Assembly: GCF_024679245.1 (NCBI RefSeq)
Contig: NC_090182.1
Coordinates: 33,379,047 to 33,443,046, forward strand
Reading direction: 5' to 3'
DNA length: 64,000 bases
From: Pseudorasbora parva
Lineage: Eukaryota; Chordata; Actinopteri; Cypriniformes; Gobionidae
Under the pieces are notes generated by a model that saw nothing but the letters and a program-made list of their open reading frames with translations, ran no database searches and was not told the origin of the DNA. Both the position numbers and the translations under genes were made by a program. This document shows positions 1 to 13,700 of the stretch, in pieces (the first letter of the stretch is position 1; each line of letters starts with the position of its first letter).

Positions 1-410
1 AATGTCTGTTTATACATTTTCAGTTTAAAGACTCCTTGGCAAAAAATATAGTCAAAATTTCACACTTGAACTACTGATGAATCTATTTCTATGTATAGAA
101 AGTTCAAGTTCATAGACTCTTTGGCAAAAAATAAGCTCAAATGTTCATGCATGAACTACTGATGAAATATACAGAGTTTTTGGTATGCATAGATATGTCA
201 AGTTCATAGATACCAGGGTCAGAAAAAATAGTTCATGAAATCATGTTTGAACTTCTGAAGAAACACCGTAGAGTCATATGTCTTTTTATACATCTTTAGG
301 TTTGAAGACTCCTTTGCCAAAAATGTATTCAAAATTTCAGACTTGAACTACTGATGAATCTATTACTATGTATAGAAAGTTCAAGTTCATAGACTCTTTG
401 GCAAAAAATA

Positions 411-434
411 AGTTCAAAAGTTCATCCTTGAACT
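411..434. repeat. Representative dyad of satellite A, first subunit
   Basis: AGTTCAA at 411-417 and its reverse complement TTGAACT at 428-434 are separated by exactly 10 bases. The same region holds a direct repeat AGTTCA-AA-AGTTCA (411-424), and a tandem AGTTCAAGTTCA lies just upstream at 378-389. The arrangement recurs in nearly every first-type subunit of the array. Comparable dyads lie at 786-809 (second subunit, AGTTCAA-N10-TTGAACT) and 605-624 (third subunit, TTCAA-N10-TTGAA). The conserved 10-base spacing shows that the three subunits descend from one ancestral monomer. A protein-binding role is only a possibility. Confidence 0.85.
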
Positions 435-3400
435 ACTGGTGAAATATACGGAGTCTATTGATATGCATAGACATTTCGAGTTCATAGATGCCAGGGTCAG
501 AAAAAATAGTTCAAGAAATCATGTTTGAAGTTCTGAAGAAACACCGTAGAGTAAAAAGTCTGTTTATACATTTTAAGTTTGAAGACTCCTTGGCCAAAAA
601 TGTATTCAAAATTTCAGACTTGAACTACTGATGAGTCTATTACTATGTATAGAAAGTTCAAGTTCATAGACTCTTTGGCAAAAAATAAGTTCAAAAGTTC
701 ATCCTTGAACTACTGGTGAAATATACAGAGTCTATTGATATGCATAAGACATTTCAAGTTCATAGATACCAGGGTCAGAAAAAATAGTTCAAGAAATCAT
801 GTTTGAACTTCTGAAGAAACACTGTAGAGTCAAATGTCTGTTTATACATTTTCAGTTTGAAGACTCCTTGGCAAAAAATATAGTCAAAATTTCACACTTG
901 AACTACTGATGAATCTATTTCTATGTATAGAAAGTTCAAGTTCATAGACTCTTTGGCAAAAAATAAGCTCAAATGTTCATCCTTGAACTACTGATGAAAT
1001 ATACAGAGTCTATTGGTATGCATAGAAATGTCAAGTTCATAGATACCAGGGTCAGAAAAAATAGTTCAAGAAATCATGTTTGAACTTCTGAAGAATCACC
1101 TTAGAGTCATAAGTCTGTTTATAAATTTTAAGTTTGAAGAATCCTTGGCCAAAAATGTCTTCAAAATTTCACACTTTAGCTACTGATTAATCTATTACTA
1201 TGTATAGAAAGTTCAAGTTCATAGACTCTTTGGCAAAAAAAAATAAGTTCAAAAGTTCATCCTTGAACAACTGATGAAATATTAGGAGTCATTGGTATCT
1301 ATTGTACTCAATTGGTATACATATAAGGTTCAAGCTCATACTCTTTGGCAAAAAATAAGTTCAAAAGTTCATCCATGAACTACTTGATGAAATATACAGA
1401 GTTTTTGGTATGCATAGAAATGTCAAGTTCATAGATACCAGGGTCAGAAAAAATATTTCATGAAATCATGTTTGAACTTCTGAAGAAACACCGTAGAGTC
1501 ATATGTCTTTTTATACATTTTTATGTTTGAAGACTCCTTTGCCAAAAATGTATTCAAAATTTTAGACTTGAACTACTGATGAATCTATTACTATGCATAG
1601 AAAGTTCAAGTTCATAGACTCTTTGGCAAAAAATAAGTTCAAAAGTTCATCCTTGAACTACTGGTGAAATATACGGAGTCTATTGATATGCATAGACATT
1701 TCAAGTTCATAGATACCAGGGTCAGAAAAAATAGTTCAAGAAATCATGATTGAAATTCTGAAGAAATACCGTAGAGTCACAAGTGTGTTTATACATTTTA
1801 AGTTTGAAAACTCCTTGGCCAAAAATATAGTCAAAATTTCACACTTGAACTACTGATGAATCTATTTCTATGTATAGAATGTTCAAGTTCATAGACTCTT
1901 TGGCAAAAAATAAGCTCAAAAGTTCATCCTTGAACTACTGATGAAATATACAGAGTCTATTTGTTATGCATAGAAATGTCAAGTTCATAGATACCAGGGT
2001 CAGAAAAAATAGTTCAAGAAATCATGTTTGAACTTCTGAAGAATCACCTTAGAGACATAAGTCTGTTTATACATTTTAAGTTTGAAGAATCCTTGGCCAA
2101 AATTGTCTTCAAAATTTCACACTTGAGCTACTGATTAATCTATTACAATGTATAGAAAGTTCAAGGTTCATAGACTCTTTGGCAAAAAAATAAGTTCAAA
2201 AGTTCATCCTTGAACTACTGATGAAACATTAGGAGTCATTGGTATCTATTGGACTCAATTGGTATACATATAAGGTTCAAGCTCATACTCTTTGGCAAAA
2301 CATAAGTTCAAAAGTTCATCCATGAACTACTGATGAAATATACAGAGTTTTTTGTATGCATAGAAATGTCAAGTTCATAGATACCAGGGTCAGAAAAAAT
2401 ATTTCATGAAATCATGTTTGAACTTCTGAAGAAACACCGTAGAGTCATATGTCTTTTTATACATTTTTAAGTTTGAAGACGCCTTGGCCAAAAATGTATT
2501 CAAAATTTCAGACTTGAACTACAGATGAATCTATTACTATGTATAGAAAGTTCAAGTTCAGAGACTCTTTGGCAAAAAATAAGTTCAAAAGTTCATCCTT
2601 GAACTACTGATGAAATATTCAGAGTCTATTGGTATGCACAGAAATGTCAAGTTCATAGATACCAGGGTCAGAAAAAATAGTTCAAGAAATCATATTTGAA
2701 GTTCTGAAGAAACACAGTAGAGTAAAAAGTCTGTTTATACATTTTAAGTTTGAAGACTCCTTGGCCAAAAATGTATTTAAAATTTCAGACTTGAACTACT
2801 GGTGAGTCTATTACTATGTATAGAAAGTTCAAGTTCTTAGACTCTTTGGCAAAAAATACGTTTATAACTTCATCCTTGAACTACTGATGAACTATACAGA
2901 GTCTAATGGTATGCATTGACATCTCAAGTTTATAGATTCCAGGGTGAGAGAAATTGTTCAAAAAGTCATGTTTGAACTTCTGAAGAAACACCGTAGAGTC
3001 ATGTCTTTTTATACATTTTTAGGTTTGAAGACTCCTTGGCCAAAAATGTATTCAAAATTTCAGACTTGAACTACTGATGAATCTATTACTATGTGTAGAA
3101 AGTACAATTTCATAGACTGTTTGGCAAAAAATAAGTTCAAATGTTAATCCTTGAACTACTGATGAAATATACAGAGTCTATTGGTATGCATAGAAATGTC
3201 AAGTTCATAGATACCAGGGTCAGAAAAAATAGTTCAAAAAATCATGTTTGAACTTCTGAAGAATCACCTTAAAGTCATAAGTCTGTTCATACATTTTAAG
3301 TTTGAAGAATCCTTAGCCAAAAATGTATTCAAAATTTCAAATTGAACTACTGATGAGTCTATTACTATGTATAGAAAGTTCAAGTTCATAGACTCTTTGG

Positions 3401-4699
3401 CCAAAAAATAAGTTCAAAAGTTCATCCTTGAACTACTGGTGAAATATACAGAGTCTATTGATATGCATAGACATTTCAAATTCATAGATACCAGGGTCAG
3501 AAAAAATAGTTCAAGAAATCATGTTTGAACTTCTGAAGAATCACCGAAGTGTCATAAGTCTGTTTATACATTTTAAGTTTGAAGAATCCTTGGCCAAAAA
3601 TGTATTCAAAATTTCAGACTTGAACTACTGGTGAGTCTATTACTATGTATAGAAAGTTCAAGTTCATAGACTCTTTGGCAAAAAATACGTTTAAAACTTC
3701 ATCCTTGAACTACTGATGAACTATACAGAGTCTAATGGTATGCGTTGACATCTCAAGTTTATAGATTTCAGGGTGAGAGAAATTGTTCAAAAAGTCATGT
3801 TTGAACTTCTGAAGAAACACAGTAGAGTCATATGTCTTTTTATACATTTTTAGGTTTGAAGACTCCTTGGCCAAAAATGTATTCAAAATTTCAGACTTGA
3901 ACTACTGATGAATCTATTACTATGTGTAGAAAGTACAATTTCATAGACTGTTTGGCAAAAAAAAAGTTCAAATGTTCATCCTTGAACTACTGATGAAATA
4001 TACAGAGTCTATTGGTATGCATAGAAATGTCAAGTTCATAGATACCAGGGTCAGAAAAAATAGTTCAAAAAATCATGTTTGAACTTCTGAAGAATCACCT
4101 TAAAGTCATAAGTCTGTTCATACATTTTAAGTTTGAAGAATCCTTAGCCAAAAATGTATTCAAAATTTCACACTTGAACTACTGATGAGTCTATTACTAT
4201 GTATAGAAAGTTCAAGTTCATAGACTCTTTGGCCAAAAAATAAGTTCAAAAGTTCATCCTTGAACTACTGGTGAAATATACAGAGTCTATTGATATGCAT
4301 AGACATTTCAAGTTCATAGATACCAGGGTCAGAAAAAATAGTTCAAGAAATCATGTTTGAACTTCTGAAGAATCACCGAAGAGTCATAAGTCTGTTTATA
4401 CATTTTAAGTTTGAAGAATCCTTGGCCAAAAATGTATTCAAAATTTCAGACTTGAACTACTGATGAATTTATTATTATGTATAGAAAGTTCAAGTTCATA
4501 GACTCTTTGGCAAAAAATACGTTTAAAACTTCATCCTTGAACTACTGATGAAACATTAGGAGTCATTGGTATCTATTGGACTCAATTGGTATACATATAA
4601 GGTTCAAGCTCATACTCTTTGGCATAAAATAAGTTCAAAAGTTCATCCTTGAACTACTGGTGAAATATACAGAGTCTATTGATATGCATAGACATTTCA

Positions 4700-7110
4700 A
4701 GTTCATAGATACCAGGGTCAGAAAAAATTGTTCAAGAAATCATGTTTGAACTTCTGAAGAAACACCATAGAGTCATAAGTCTGTTTGTATATTTTAAGTT
4801 TGAAGAATCCTTGGTCAAAAATATAGTCAAAATTTCACACTTGAACTACTGATTAATCTATTACTATGTATAGAAAGTTCAAGTTCATAGACTCTTTGGC
4901 AAAAAATAAGTTCAAAAGTTCATCCTTGAACTACTGGTGAAATATACGGAGTCCATTGATATGCATAGACATTTCAAGTTCATAGATACCAGGGTCAGAA
5001 AAAATAGTTCAAGAAATCATGTTTGAACTTCTGAAGAAACACCGTAGAGTAATAAGTCGTTTTATACATTTTAAGTTTGAAGACTCCTTGGCCAAAAATG
5101 TATTCAAAATTTCAGACTTGAACTACTGATGAGTCTATTACTATGTATAGAAAGTTCAAGTTCATAGACTCTTTGGCAAAAAATAAGTTCAAAAGTTCAT
5201 CCTTGAACTACTGATGAAACAATAGAAGTCATTGGTATCTATTGGACTCAATTGGTATACATATAAGGTTCAAGTTCATTCTCTTTGGCAAAAAATAAGT
5301 TCAAAAGTTCATCCTTGAACTACTGATGAAATATACAGAGTCTATTGGTATGCACAGAAATGTCAAGTTCATAGATACCAGGGTCAGAAGAAATAGTTCA
5401 AGAAATCATGTTTGAACTTCTGAAGAATCACCGAAGAGTCATAAGTCTGTTTATACATTTTAAGTTTGAAGAATCCTTGGCCAAAAATGTCTTCAAAATT
5501 TCACACTTGAGCTACTGATTAATATTACTATGTATAGAAAGTTCAAGGTTCATAGACTCTTTGGCAAAAAAATAAGTTCAAAAGTTCATCCTTGAACTAC
5601 TGATGAAACATTAGGAGTCATTGGTATCTATTGGACTCAATTGGTATACATATAAGGTTCAAGCTCATACTCTTTGGCAAAAAATAAGTTCAAAAGTTCA
5701 TCCTTGATCTACTGATGAAATATACAGAGTCTATTGGTATGCACAGAAATGTCAAGTTCATAGATACCAGGGTCAGAAGAAATAGTTCAAGAAATCATGT
5801 TTGAATTTCTGAAGAATCACCGAAGAGTCAAAAGTCTGTTTATACATGTTAAGTTTGAAGAATCCTTGGCCAAAAATGTCTTCAAAATGTCACACTTTAG
5901 CTACTGATTAATCTATTACTATGTATAGAAAGTTCAAGTTCATAGACTCTTTGGCAAAAAAAATAAGTTCAAAAGTTCATCCTTTAACTACTGATGAAAT
6001 ATTAGGAGTCATTGGTATCTATTGTACTCAATTGGTATACATATAAGGTTCAAGCTCATACTCTTTGGCATAAAATAAGTTCAAAAGTTCATCCATGAAC
6101 TACTGATGAAATATACAGCGTTTTTGGTATGCATAAAATGTCAAGTTCATAGATTCCAGGGTCAGAAAAAATAGTTCATGAAATCATGTTTGAACTTCTG
6201 AAGAAACACCGTAGAGTCATATTTCTTTTTATACATTTTTTAGTTTGAAGATTCCTTTGCCAAAAATGTATTCAAAATTTCAGACTTGATCTACTGATGA
6301 GTCTATTACTATGTATAGAAAGTTCAAGTTCATAGACTCTTTGGCAAAAAATAAGTTCAAAAGTTCATCCTTGATCTACTGGTGAAATATACGGAGTCTA
6401 TTGATATGCATAGACATTTCAAGTTCATAGATACCAGGGTCAGAAAAAATAGTTCAAGAAATCATGTTTGAAGTTCTGAAGAAACACCGTAGAGTAAAAA
6501 GTCTGTTTATACATTTTAAGTTTGAAGACTTCTTGGCCAAAAATGTATTCAAAATTTCAGACTTGAACTACTGATAAGTCTATTACTTTGTACAGAAAGT
6601 TCAAGTTCATAGACTCTTTGGCCAAAACATAAGTTCAAAAGTTCATCCTTGAACTACTGGTGAAATATACAGAGTCTATTGATATGCATAGACATTTCAA
6701 GTTCATAGATACCAGGGTCAGAAAAAATAGTTCAAGAAATCATGTTTGAACTTCTGAAGAATCACCGAAGAGTAAAAAGTCTGTTTATACATTTTAAGTT
6801 TGAAGAATCCTTGGCCAAAAATGTATTCAAAATTTCAGACTTGAACTACTGATGAGTCTATTACTATGTATAGAAAGTTCAAGTTCATAGACTCTTTGGC
6901 AAAAAATAAGTTCAAAAGTTCATCCTTGAACTACTGATGAAACAATAGAAGTCATTGGTATCTATTGGACTCAATTGGTATACAAATAAGGTTCAAGCTC
7001 ATACTCTTTGGCAAAAAGTAAGTTCAAAAGTTCATCCTTGAACTACTGATGAAATATACAGAGTCTATTGGTATGCACAGAAATGTCAAGTTCATGGATA
7101 CGAGGGTCAG
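4700..7110. repeat. Higher-order segment of satellite A, first copy (about 3.7-kb offset)
   Basis: Several rare variants in this stretch recur in the same order at about 8,480-10,790. Examples are the TTGGTCAAAAATATAG third subunit (4,800 and 8,585), the AACAATAGAAG subunit (6,941 and 10,609), the GGCATAAAAT subunit and TACAAATAAGG. The offset is 3,782 near 4,761 but 3,668 from 5,351 onward. The 114-bp change matches loss of one extra first-type subunit. This indicates duplication of a multi-unit block followed by a monomer-sized deletion. Confidence 0.8.
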
Positions 7111-8479
7111 AAGAAATAGTTCAAGAAATCATGTTTGAAGTTCTGAAGAAACACCGTAGAGTAAAAAGTCTGTTTATACATTTTAAGTTTGAAGACTCCT
7201 TGGCCAAAAATGTATTCAAAATTTCAGACTTGAACTACTGATAAGTCTATTACTTTGTATAGAAAGTTCAAGTTCATAGACTCTTTGGCCAAAACATAAG
7301 TTCAAAAGTTCATCCTTGAACTACTGGTGAAATATACAGAGTCTATTGATATGCATAGACATTTCAAGTTCATAGATACCAGGGTCAGAAAAAATTGTTC
7401 AAGAAATCATGTTTGAATTTCTGAAGAATCACCCAAGATTCATAAGTCTGTTTATACATTTTATGTTTGAAGACTCCTTGGCCAAAAATGTATTCAAAAT
7501 TTCAGACTTGAACTACTTATGAATTTATTATTATGTATAGAAAGTTCAAGTTCATAGACTTTTTGGCAAAAAATACGTTTAAAACTTCATCCTTGAACTA
7601 CTGATGAACTATACAGAGTCTAATGGTATGCATTGACATCTCAAGATTCCAGGGTGAGAGAAATTGTTCAAAAAGTCATGTTTGAACTTCTGAAGAAACA
7701 CCGTAGAGTCATATGTCTTTTTATACATTTTTAGGTTTGAAGACTCCTTGGCCAAAAATGTATTCAAAATTTCAGACTTGAACTACTGATGAATCTATTA
7801 CTATGTGTAGAAAGTACAATTTCATAGACTGTTTGGCAAAAAAATAAGTTCAAATGTTCATCCTTGAACTACTGATGAAATATACAGAGTCTATTGGTAT
7901 GCATAGAAATGTCAAGTTCATAGATACCAGGGTCAGAAAAAATAGTTCAAGAAATCATGTTTGAACTTCTGAAGAATCACCGAAGAGTCATAAGTCTGTT
8001 TATACATTTTAAGTTTGAAGAATCCTTGGCCAAAAATGTATTCAAAATTTCAGACTTGAACTACTGATGAATTTATTATTATGTATAGAAAGTTCAAGTT
8101 CATAGACTCTTTGGCAAAAAATACGTTTAAAACTTCATCCTTGAACTACTGATGAAATATACGGAGTCTATTGGTATGCATAGAAATGTCAAGTTCATAC
8201 ATTACCAGGGTCAATACCAGGGTCAGAAAAAATAGTTCAAGAAATCATGTTTGAACTTCTGAAGAATCACCTTAAAGTCATAAGTCTGTTCATACATTTT
8301 AAGTTTGAAGAATCCTTAGCCAAAAATATATAAAAAATGTCACACTTGAACTACTGATAATCTATTACTATTTATAGAAAGTTCAAGATCTGAGACTCTT
8401 TGGCAAAAAATAAGTTCAAAAGTTCATTCCTTGAACTACTGATGAAATATACAGAGTCTATTGGTATGCATAGAAATGT

Positions 8480-10790
8480 CAAGGTCATAGATGCCAGGGT
8501 CAGAAAAAATAGTTCAAGAAATCATGTTTGAACTTCTGAAGAAACACCATAGAGTCATAAGTCTGTTTATACATTTTAAGTTTGAAGAATCCTTGGTCAA
8601 AAATATAGTCAAAATTTCACACTTGAACTACTGATTAATCTATTACTATGTATAGAAAGTTCAAGTTCATAGACTCTTTAGCAAAAAATAAGTTCAAAAG
8701 TTCATCCTTGAACTACTGGTGAAATATACGGAGTCCATTGATATGCATAGACATTTCAAGTTCATAGATACCACGGTCAGAAAAAATAGTTCAAGAAATC
8801 ATGTTTGAACTTCTGAAGAAACACCGTAGAGTAATAAGTCGTTTTATACATTTTAAGTTTGAAGACTCCTTGGCCAAAAATGTATTCAAAATTTCAGACT
8901 TGAACTACTGATTAATATTACTATGTATAGAAAGTTCAAGTTCATAGACTCTTTGGCAAAAAATAAGTTCAAAAGTTCATCCTTGAACTACTGATGAAAT
9001 ATACAGAGTCTATTGGTATGCACAGAAATGTCAAGTTCATAGATACCAGGGTCAGAAGAAATAGTTCAAGAAATCATGTTTGAACTTCTGAAGAATCACC
9101 GAAGAGTCATAAGTCTGTTTATACATTTTAAGTTTGAAGGATCCTTGGCCAAAAATGTCTTCAAAATTTCACACTTGAGCTACTGATTAATATTACTATG
9201 TATAGAAAGTTCAAGGTTCATAGACTCTTTGGCAAAAAAATAAGTTCAAAAGTTCATCCTTGAACTACTGATGAAACATTAGGAGTCATTGGTATCTATT
9301 GGACTCAATTGGTATACATATAAGGTTCAAGCTCATACTCTTTGGCAAAAAATAAGTTCAAAAGTTCATCCTTGAACTACTGATGAAATATACAGAGTCT
9401 ATTGGTATGCACAGAAATGTCAAGTTCATAGATACCAGGGTCAGAAGAAATAGTTCAAGAAATCATGTTTGAACTTCTGAAGAATCACCGAAGAGTCATA
9501 AGTCTGTTTATACATTTTAAGTTTGAAGAATCCTTGGCCAAAAATGTCTTCAAAATGTCACACTTTAGCTACTGATTAATCTATTACTATGTATAGAAAG
9601 TTCAAGTTCATAGACTCTTTGGCAAAAAAAATAAGTTCAAAAGTTCATCCTTTAACTACTGATGAAATATTAGGAGTCATTGGTATCTATTGTACTCAAT
9701 TGGTATACATATAAGGTTCAAGCTCATACTCTTTGGCATAAAATAAGTTCAAAAGTTCATCCATGAACTACTGATGAAATATACAGCGTTTTTGGTATGC
9801 ATAAAATGTCAAGTTCATAGATTCCAGGGTCAGAAAAAATAGTTCATGAAATCATGTTTGAACTTCTGAAGAAACACCGTAGAGTCATATTTCTTTTTAT
9901 ACATTTTTTAGTTTGAAGATTCCTTTGCCAAAAATGTATTCAAAATTTCAGACTTGATCTACTGATGAGTCTATTACTATGTATAGAAAGTTCAAGTTCA
10001 TAGACTCTTTGGCAAAAAATAAGTTCAAAAGTTCATCCTTGATCTACTGGTGAAATATACGGAGTCTATTGATATGCATAGACATTTCAAGTTCATAGAT
10101 ACCAGGATCAGAAAAAATAGTTCAAGAAATCATGTTTGAAGTTCTGAAGAAACACCGTAGAGTAAAAAGTCTGTTTATACATTTTAAGTTTGAAGACTCC
10201 TTGGCCAAAAATGTATTCAAAATTTCAGACTTGAACTACTGATAAGTCTATTACTTTGTATAGAAAGTTCAAGTTCATAGACTCTTTGGCCAAAACATAA
10301 GTTCAAAAGTTCATCCTTGAACTACTGGTGAAATATACAGAGTCTATTGATATGCATAGACATTTCAAGTTCATAGATACCAGGGTCAGAAAAAATAGTT
10401 CAAGAAATCATGTTTGAACTTCTGAAGAATCACCGAAGAGTAAAAAGTCTGTTTATACATTTTAAGTTTGAAGAATCCTTGGCCAAAAATGTATTCAAAA
10501 TTTCAGACTTGAACTACTGATGAGTCTATTACTATGTATAGAAAGTTCAAGTTCATAGACTCTTTGGCAAAAAATAAGTTCAAAAGTTCATCCTTGAACT
10601 ACTGATGAAACAATAGAAGTCATTGGTATCTATTGGACTCAATTGGTATACAAATAAGGTTCAAGCTCATACTCTTTGGCAAAAAGTAAGTTCAAAAGTT
10701 CATCCTTGAACTACTGATGAAATATACAGAGTCTATTGGTATGCACAGAAATGTCAAGTTCATGGATACGAGGGTCAGAAGAAATAGTTC
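8480..10790. repeat. Higher-order segment of satellite A, second copy (about 3.7-kb offset)
   Basis: This is the second copy of the block at 4,700-7,110, with the variants in the same order and only a few single-base differences by eye. Near 8,910 it lacks one subunit of about 115 bp that the first copy has around 5,210-5,290. After about 10,790 the two copies stop matching: the first continues with a GAAGTTCTGAAGAAACACCG type, this one with GAACTTCTGAAGAATCACCG. Confidence 0.8.
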
Positions 10791-13700
10791 AAGAAATCAT
10801 GTTTGAACTTCTGAAGAATCACCGAAGAGTCATAAGTCTGTTTATACATTTTAAGTTTGAAGAATCCTTGGCCAAAAATGTATTCAAAATTTCAGACTTG
10901 AACTACTGATGAATCTATTACTATGTATAGAAAGTTCAAGTTCATAGACTCTTTGGCAAAAAAATAAGTTCAAAAGTTCATCCTTGAACTACTGATGAAA
11001 CATTAGGAGTCATTTGTATCTATTGGACTCAATTAGTATACATATAAGGTTCAAGCTCATACTCTTTGGCATAAAATAAGTTCAAAAGTTCATCCATGAA
11101 CTACTGATGAAATATACACAGTTTTTGGTATGCATAGAAATGTCAAGTTCATAGATACCAGGGTCAGAAAAAATAGTTCAAGAAATCATGTTTGAACTTC
11201 TGAAGAATCACCTTAGAGACATAAGTCTGTTTATACATTTTAAGTTTGAAGAATCCTTGGCCAAAAATGTCTTCAAAATTTCACACTTGAGCTACTGATT
11301 AATCTATTACTATGTATAGAAAGTTCAAGGTTCATAGACTCTTTGGCAAAAAAATAAGTTCAAAAGTTCATCCTTGAACTACTGATGAAACATTAGGAGT
11401 CATTGGTATCTATTGGACTCAATTGGTATACATATAAGGTTCAAGCTCATACTCTTTGGCAAAAAATAAGTTCAAAAGTTCATCCATGAACTACTGATGA
11501 AATATACAGAGTTTTTGGTATGCATAGAAATGTCAAGTTCATAGATACCAGGGTCAGAAAAAATATTTCATGAAATCATGTTTGAAGTTCTGAAGAAACA
11601 CCGTAGAGTCATATGTCTTTTTATACATTTTTAAGTTTGAAGACGCCTTGGCCAAAAATGTATTCAAAATTTCAGAATTGAACTACTGATGAATCTATTA
11701 CTATGTATAGAAAGTTCAAGTTCAGAGACTCTTTGGCAAAAAATAAGTTCAAAAGTTCATCCTTGAACTACTGATGAAATATACAGAGTCTATTGGTATG
11801 CACAGAAATGTCAAGTTTATAGATACCAGGGTCAGAAGAAATAGTTCAAGAAATCATGTTTGAACTTCTGAAGAATCACCGAACAGTCATAAGTCTGTTT
11901 ATACATTATAAGTTTGAAGAATCCTTGGCCAAAAATGTATTCAAAATTTCAGACTTGAACTACTGATGAGTCTATTACTATGTATAGAAAGTTCAAGTTC
12001 ATAGACTCTTTGGCCAAAAAATAAGTTCAAAAGTTCATCCTTGAACTACTGGTGAAATATACAGAGTCTTGATATGCATAGACATTTCAAGTTCATAGAT
12101 ACCAGGGTCAGAAAAAATAGTTCAAGAAATCATGTTTGAACTTCTGAAGAATCACGAAGAGTCATAAGTCTGTTTATACATTTTAAGTTTGAAGAATCCT
12201 TGGCCAAAAATGTATTCAAAATTTCAGACTTGAACTACTGATGAATTTATTATTATGTATAGAAAGTTCAAGTTCATATAGACTCTTTGGCAAAAAAAAC
12301 GTTTAAAACTTCATCCTTGAACTACTGATGAAACATTAGGAGTTATTAGTATCTATTCGACTCAATTGGTATACATATAAGGTTCAAGTTCATACTCTTT
12401 GGCATAAAATAAGTTCAAAAGTTCATCCATGAACTACTGATGAAATATACACAGTTTTTGGTATGCAGAGAAATGTGATGTTCATAGATACCAGGGTCAG
12501 AAAAAATATTTCATGAAATCATGTTTGAACTTCTGAAGAAACACCGTAGAGTCATATGTCTTTTTATACATTTTTAAGTTTGAAGACGCCTTCGCCAAAA
12601 ATGTATTCAAAATTTCAGACTTGAACTACTGATGAATCTATTAATATGTATAGAAAGTTCAAGTTTATAGACTCTTTGGCAAAAAATAAGTTCAAAAGTT
12701 CATCCTTGAACTACTGATAAAATATACGGAGTCTATTGGTATGCATAGAAATGTCAAGTTCATACATTACCAGGGTCAATACCAGGGTCAGAAAAAATAT
12801 TTCAAGAAATCATGTTTGAACTTCTGAAGAATCACCTTAAAGTCATAAGTCTGTTCATACATTTTAAGTTTGAAGAATCCTTAGCCAAAAATGTATAAAA
12901 AATGTCACACTTGTACTACTGATAATCTATTACTATTTATAGAAAGTTCAAGTTCTGAGACTCTTTGGCAAAAAATAAGTTCAAAAGTTCATTCCTTGAA
13001 CTACTGATGAAATATTTAGAGTCTATTGGTATGCATAGAAATGTCAAGGTCATAGATGCCAGGGTCAGAAAAAATAGTTCAAGAAATCATGTTTGAACTT
13101 CTGAAGAAACACCATAGAGTCATAAGTCTGTTTATACATTTTAAGTTTGAAGAATCCTTGGTCAAAAATATAGTCAAAATTTCACACTTGAACTACTGAT
13201 TAATCTATTACTATGTACAGAAAGTTCAAGGTCATAGACTCTTTGGCAAAACATAAGTTCAAAAGTTCATCCTTGAACTACTGGTGAAATATACGGAGTC
13301 CATTGATATGCATAGACATTTCAAGTTCATAGATACCAGGGTCAGAAGAAATAGTTCAAGAAATCATGTTTGAACTTCTGAAGAATCACCGAAGAGTCAT
13401 AAGTCTGTTTATACATTTTAAGTTTGAAGACTCCTTGGCCAAAAATGTATTCAAAATTTTAGACTTGAACTACTGATGAGTCTATTACTATGTATAGAAA
13501 GTTCAAGTTCATAGACTCTTTGGCAAAAAAATAAGTTCAAAAGTTCATCCTTGAACTACTGATGAAACATTAGGAGTCATTGGTATCTTTTGGACTCAAT
13601 TAGTATACATATAAGGTTCAAGCTCATACTCTTTGGCATAAAATAAGTTCAAAAGTTCATCCATGAACTACTGATGAAATATACACCGTTTTTGGTATGC

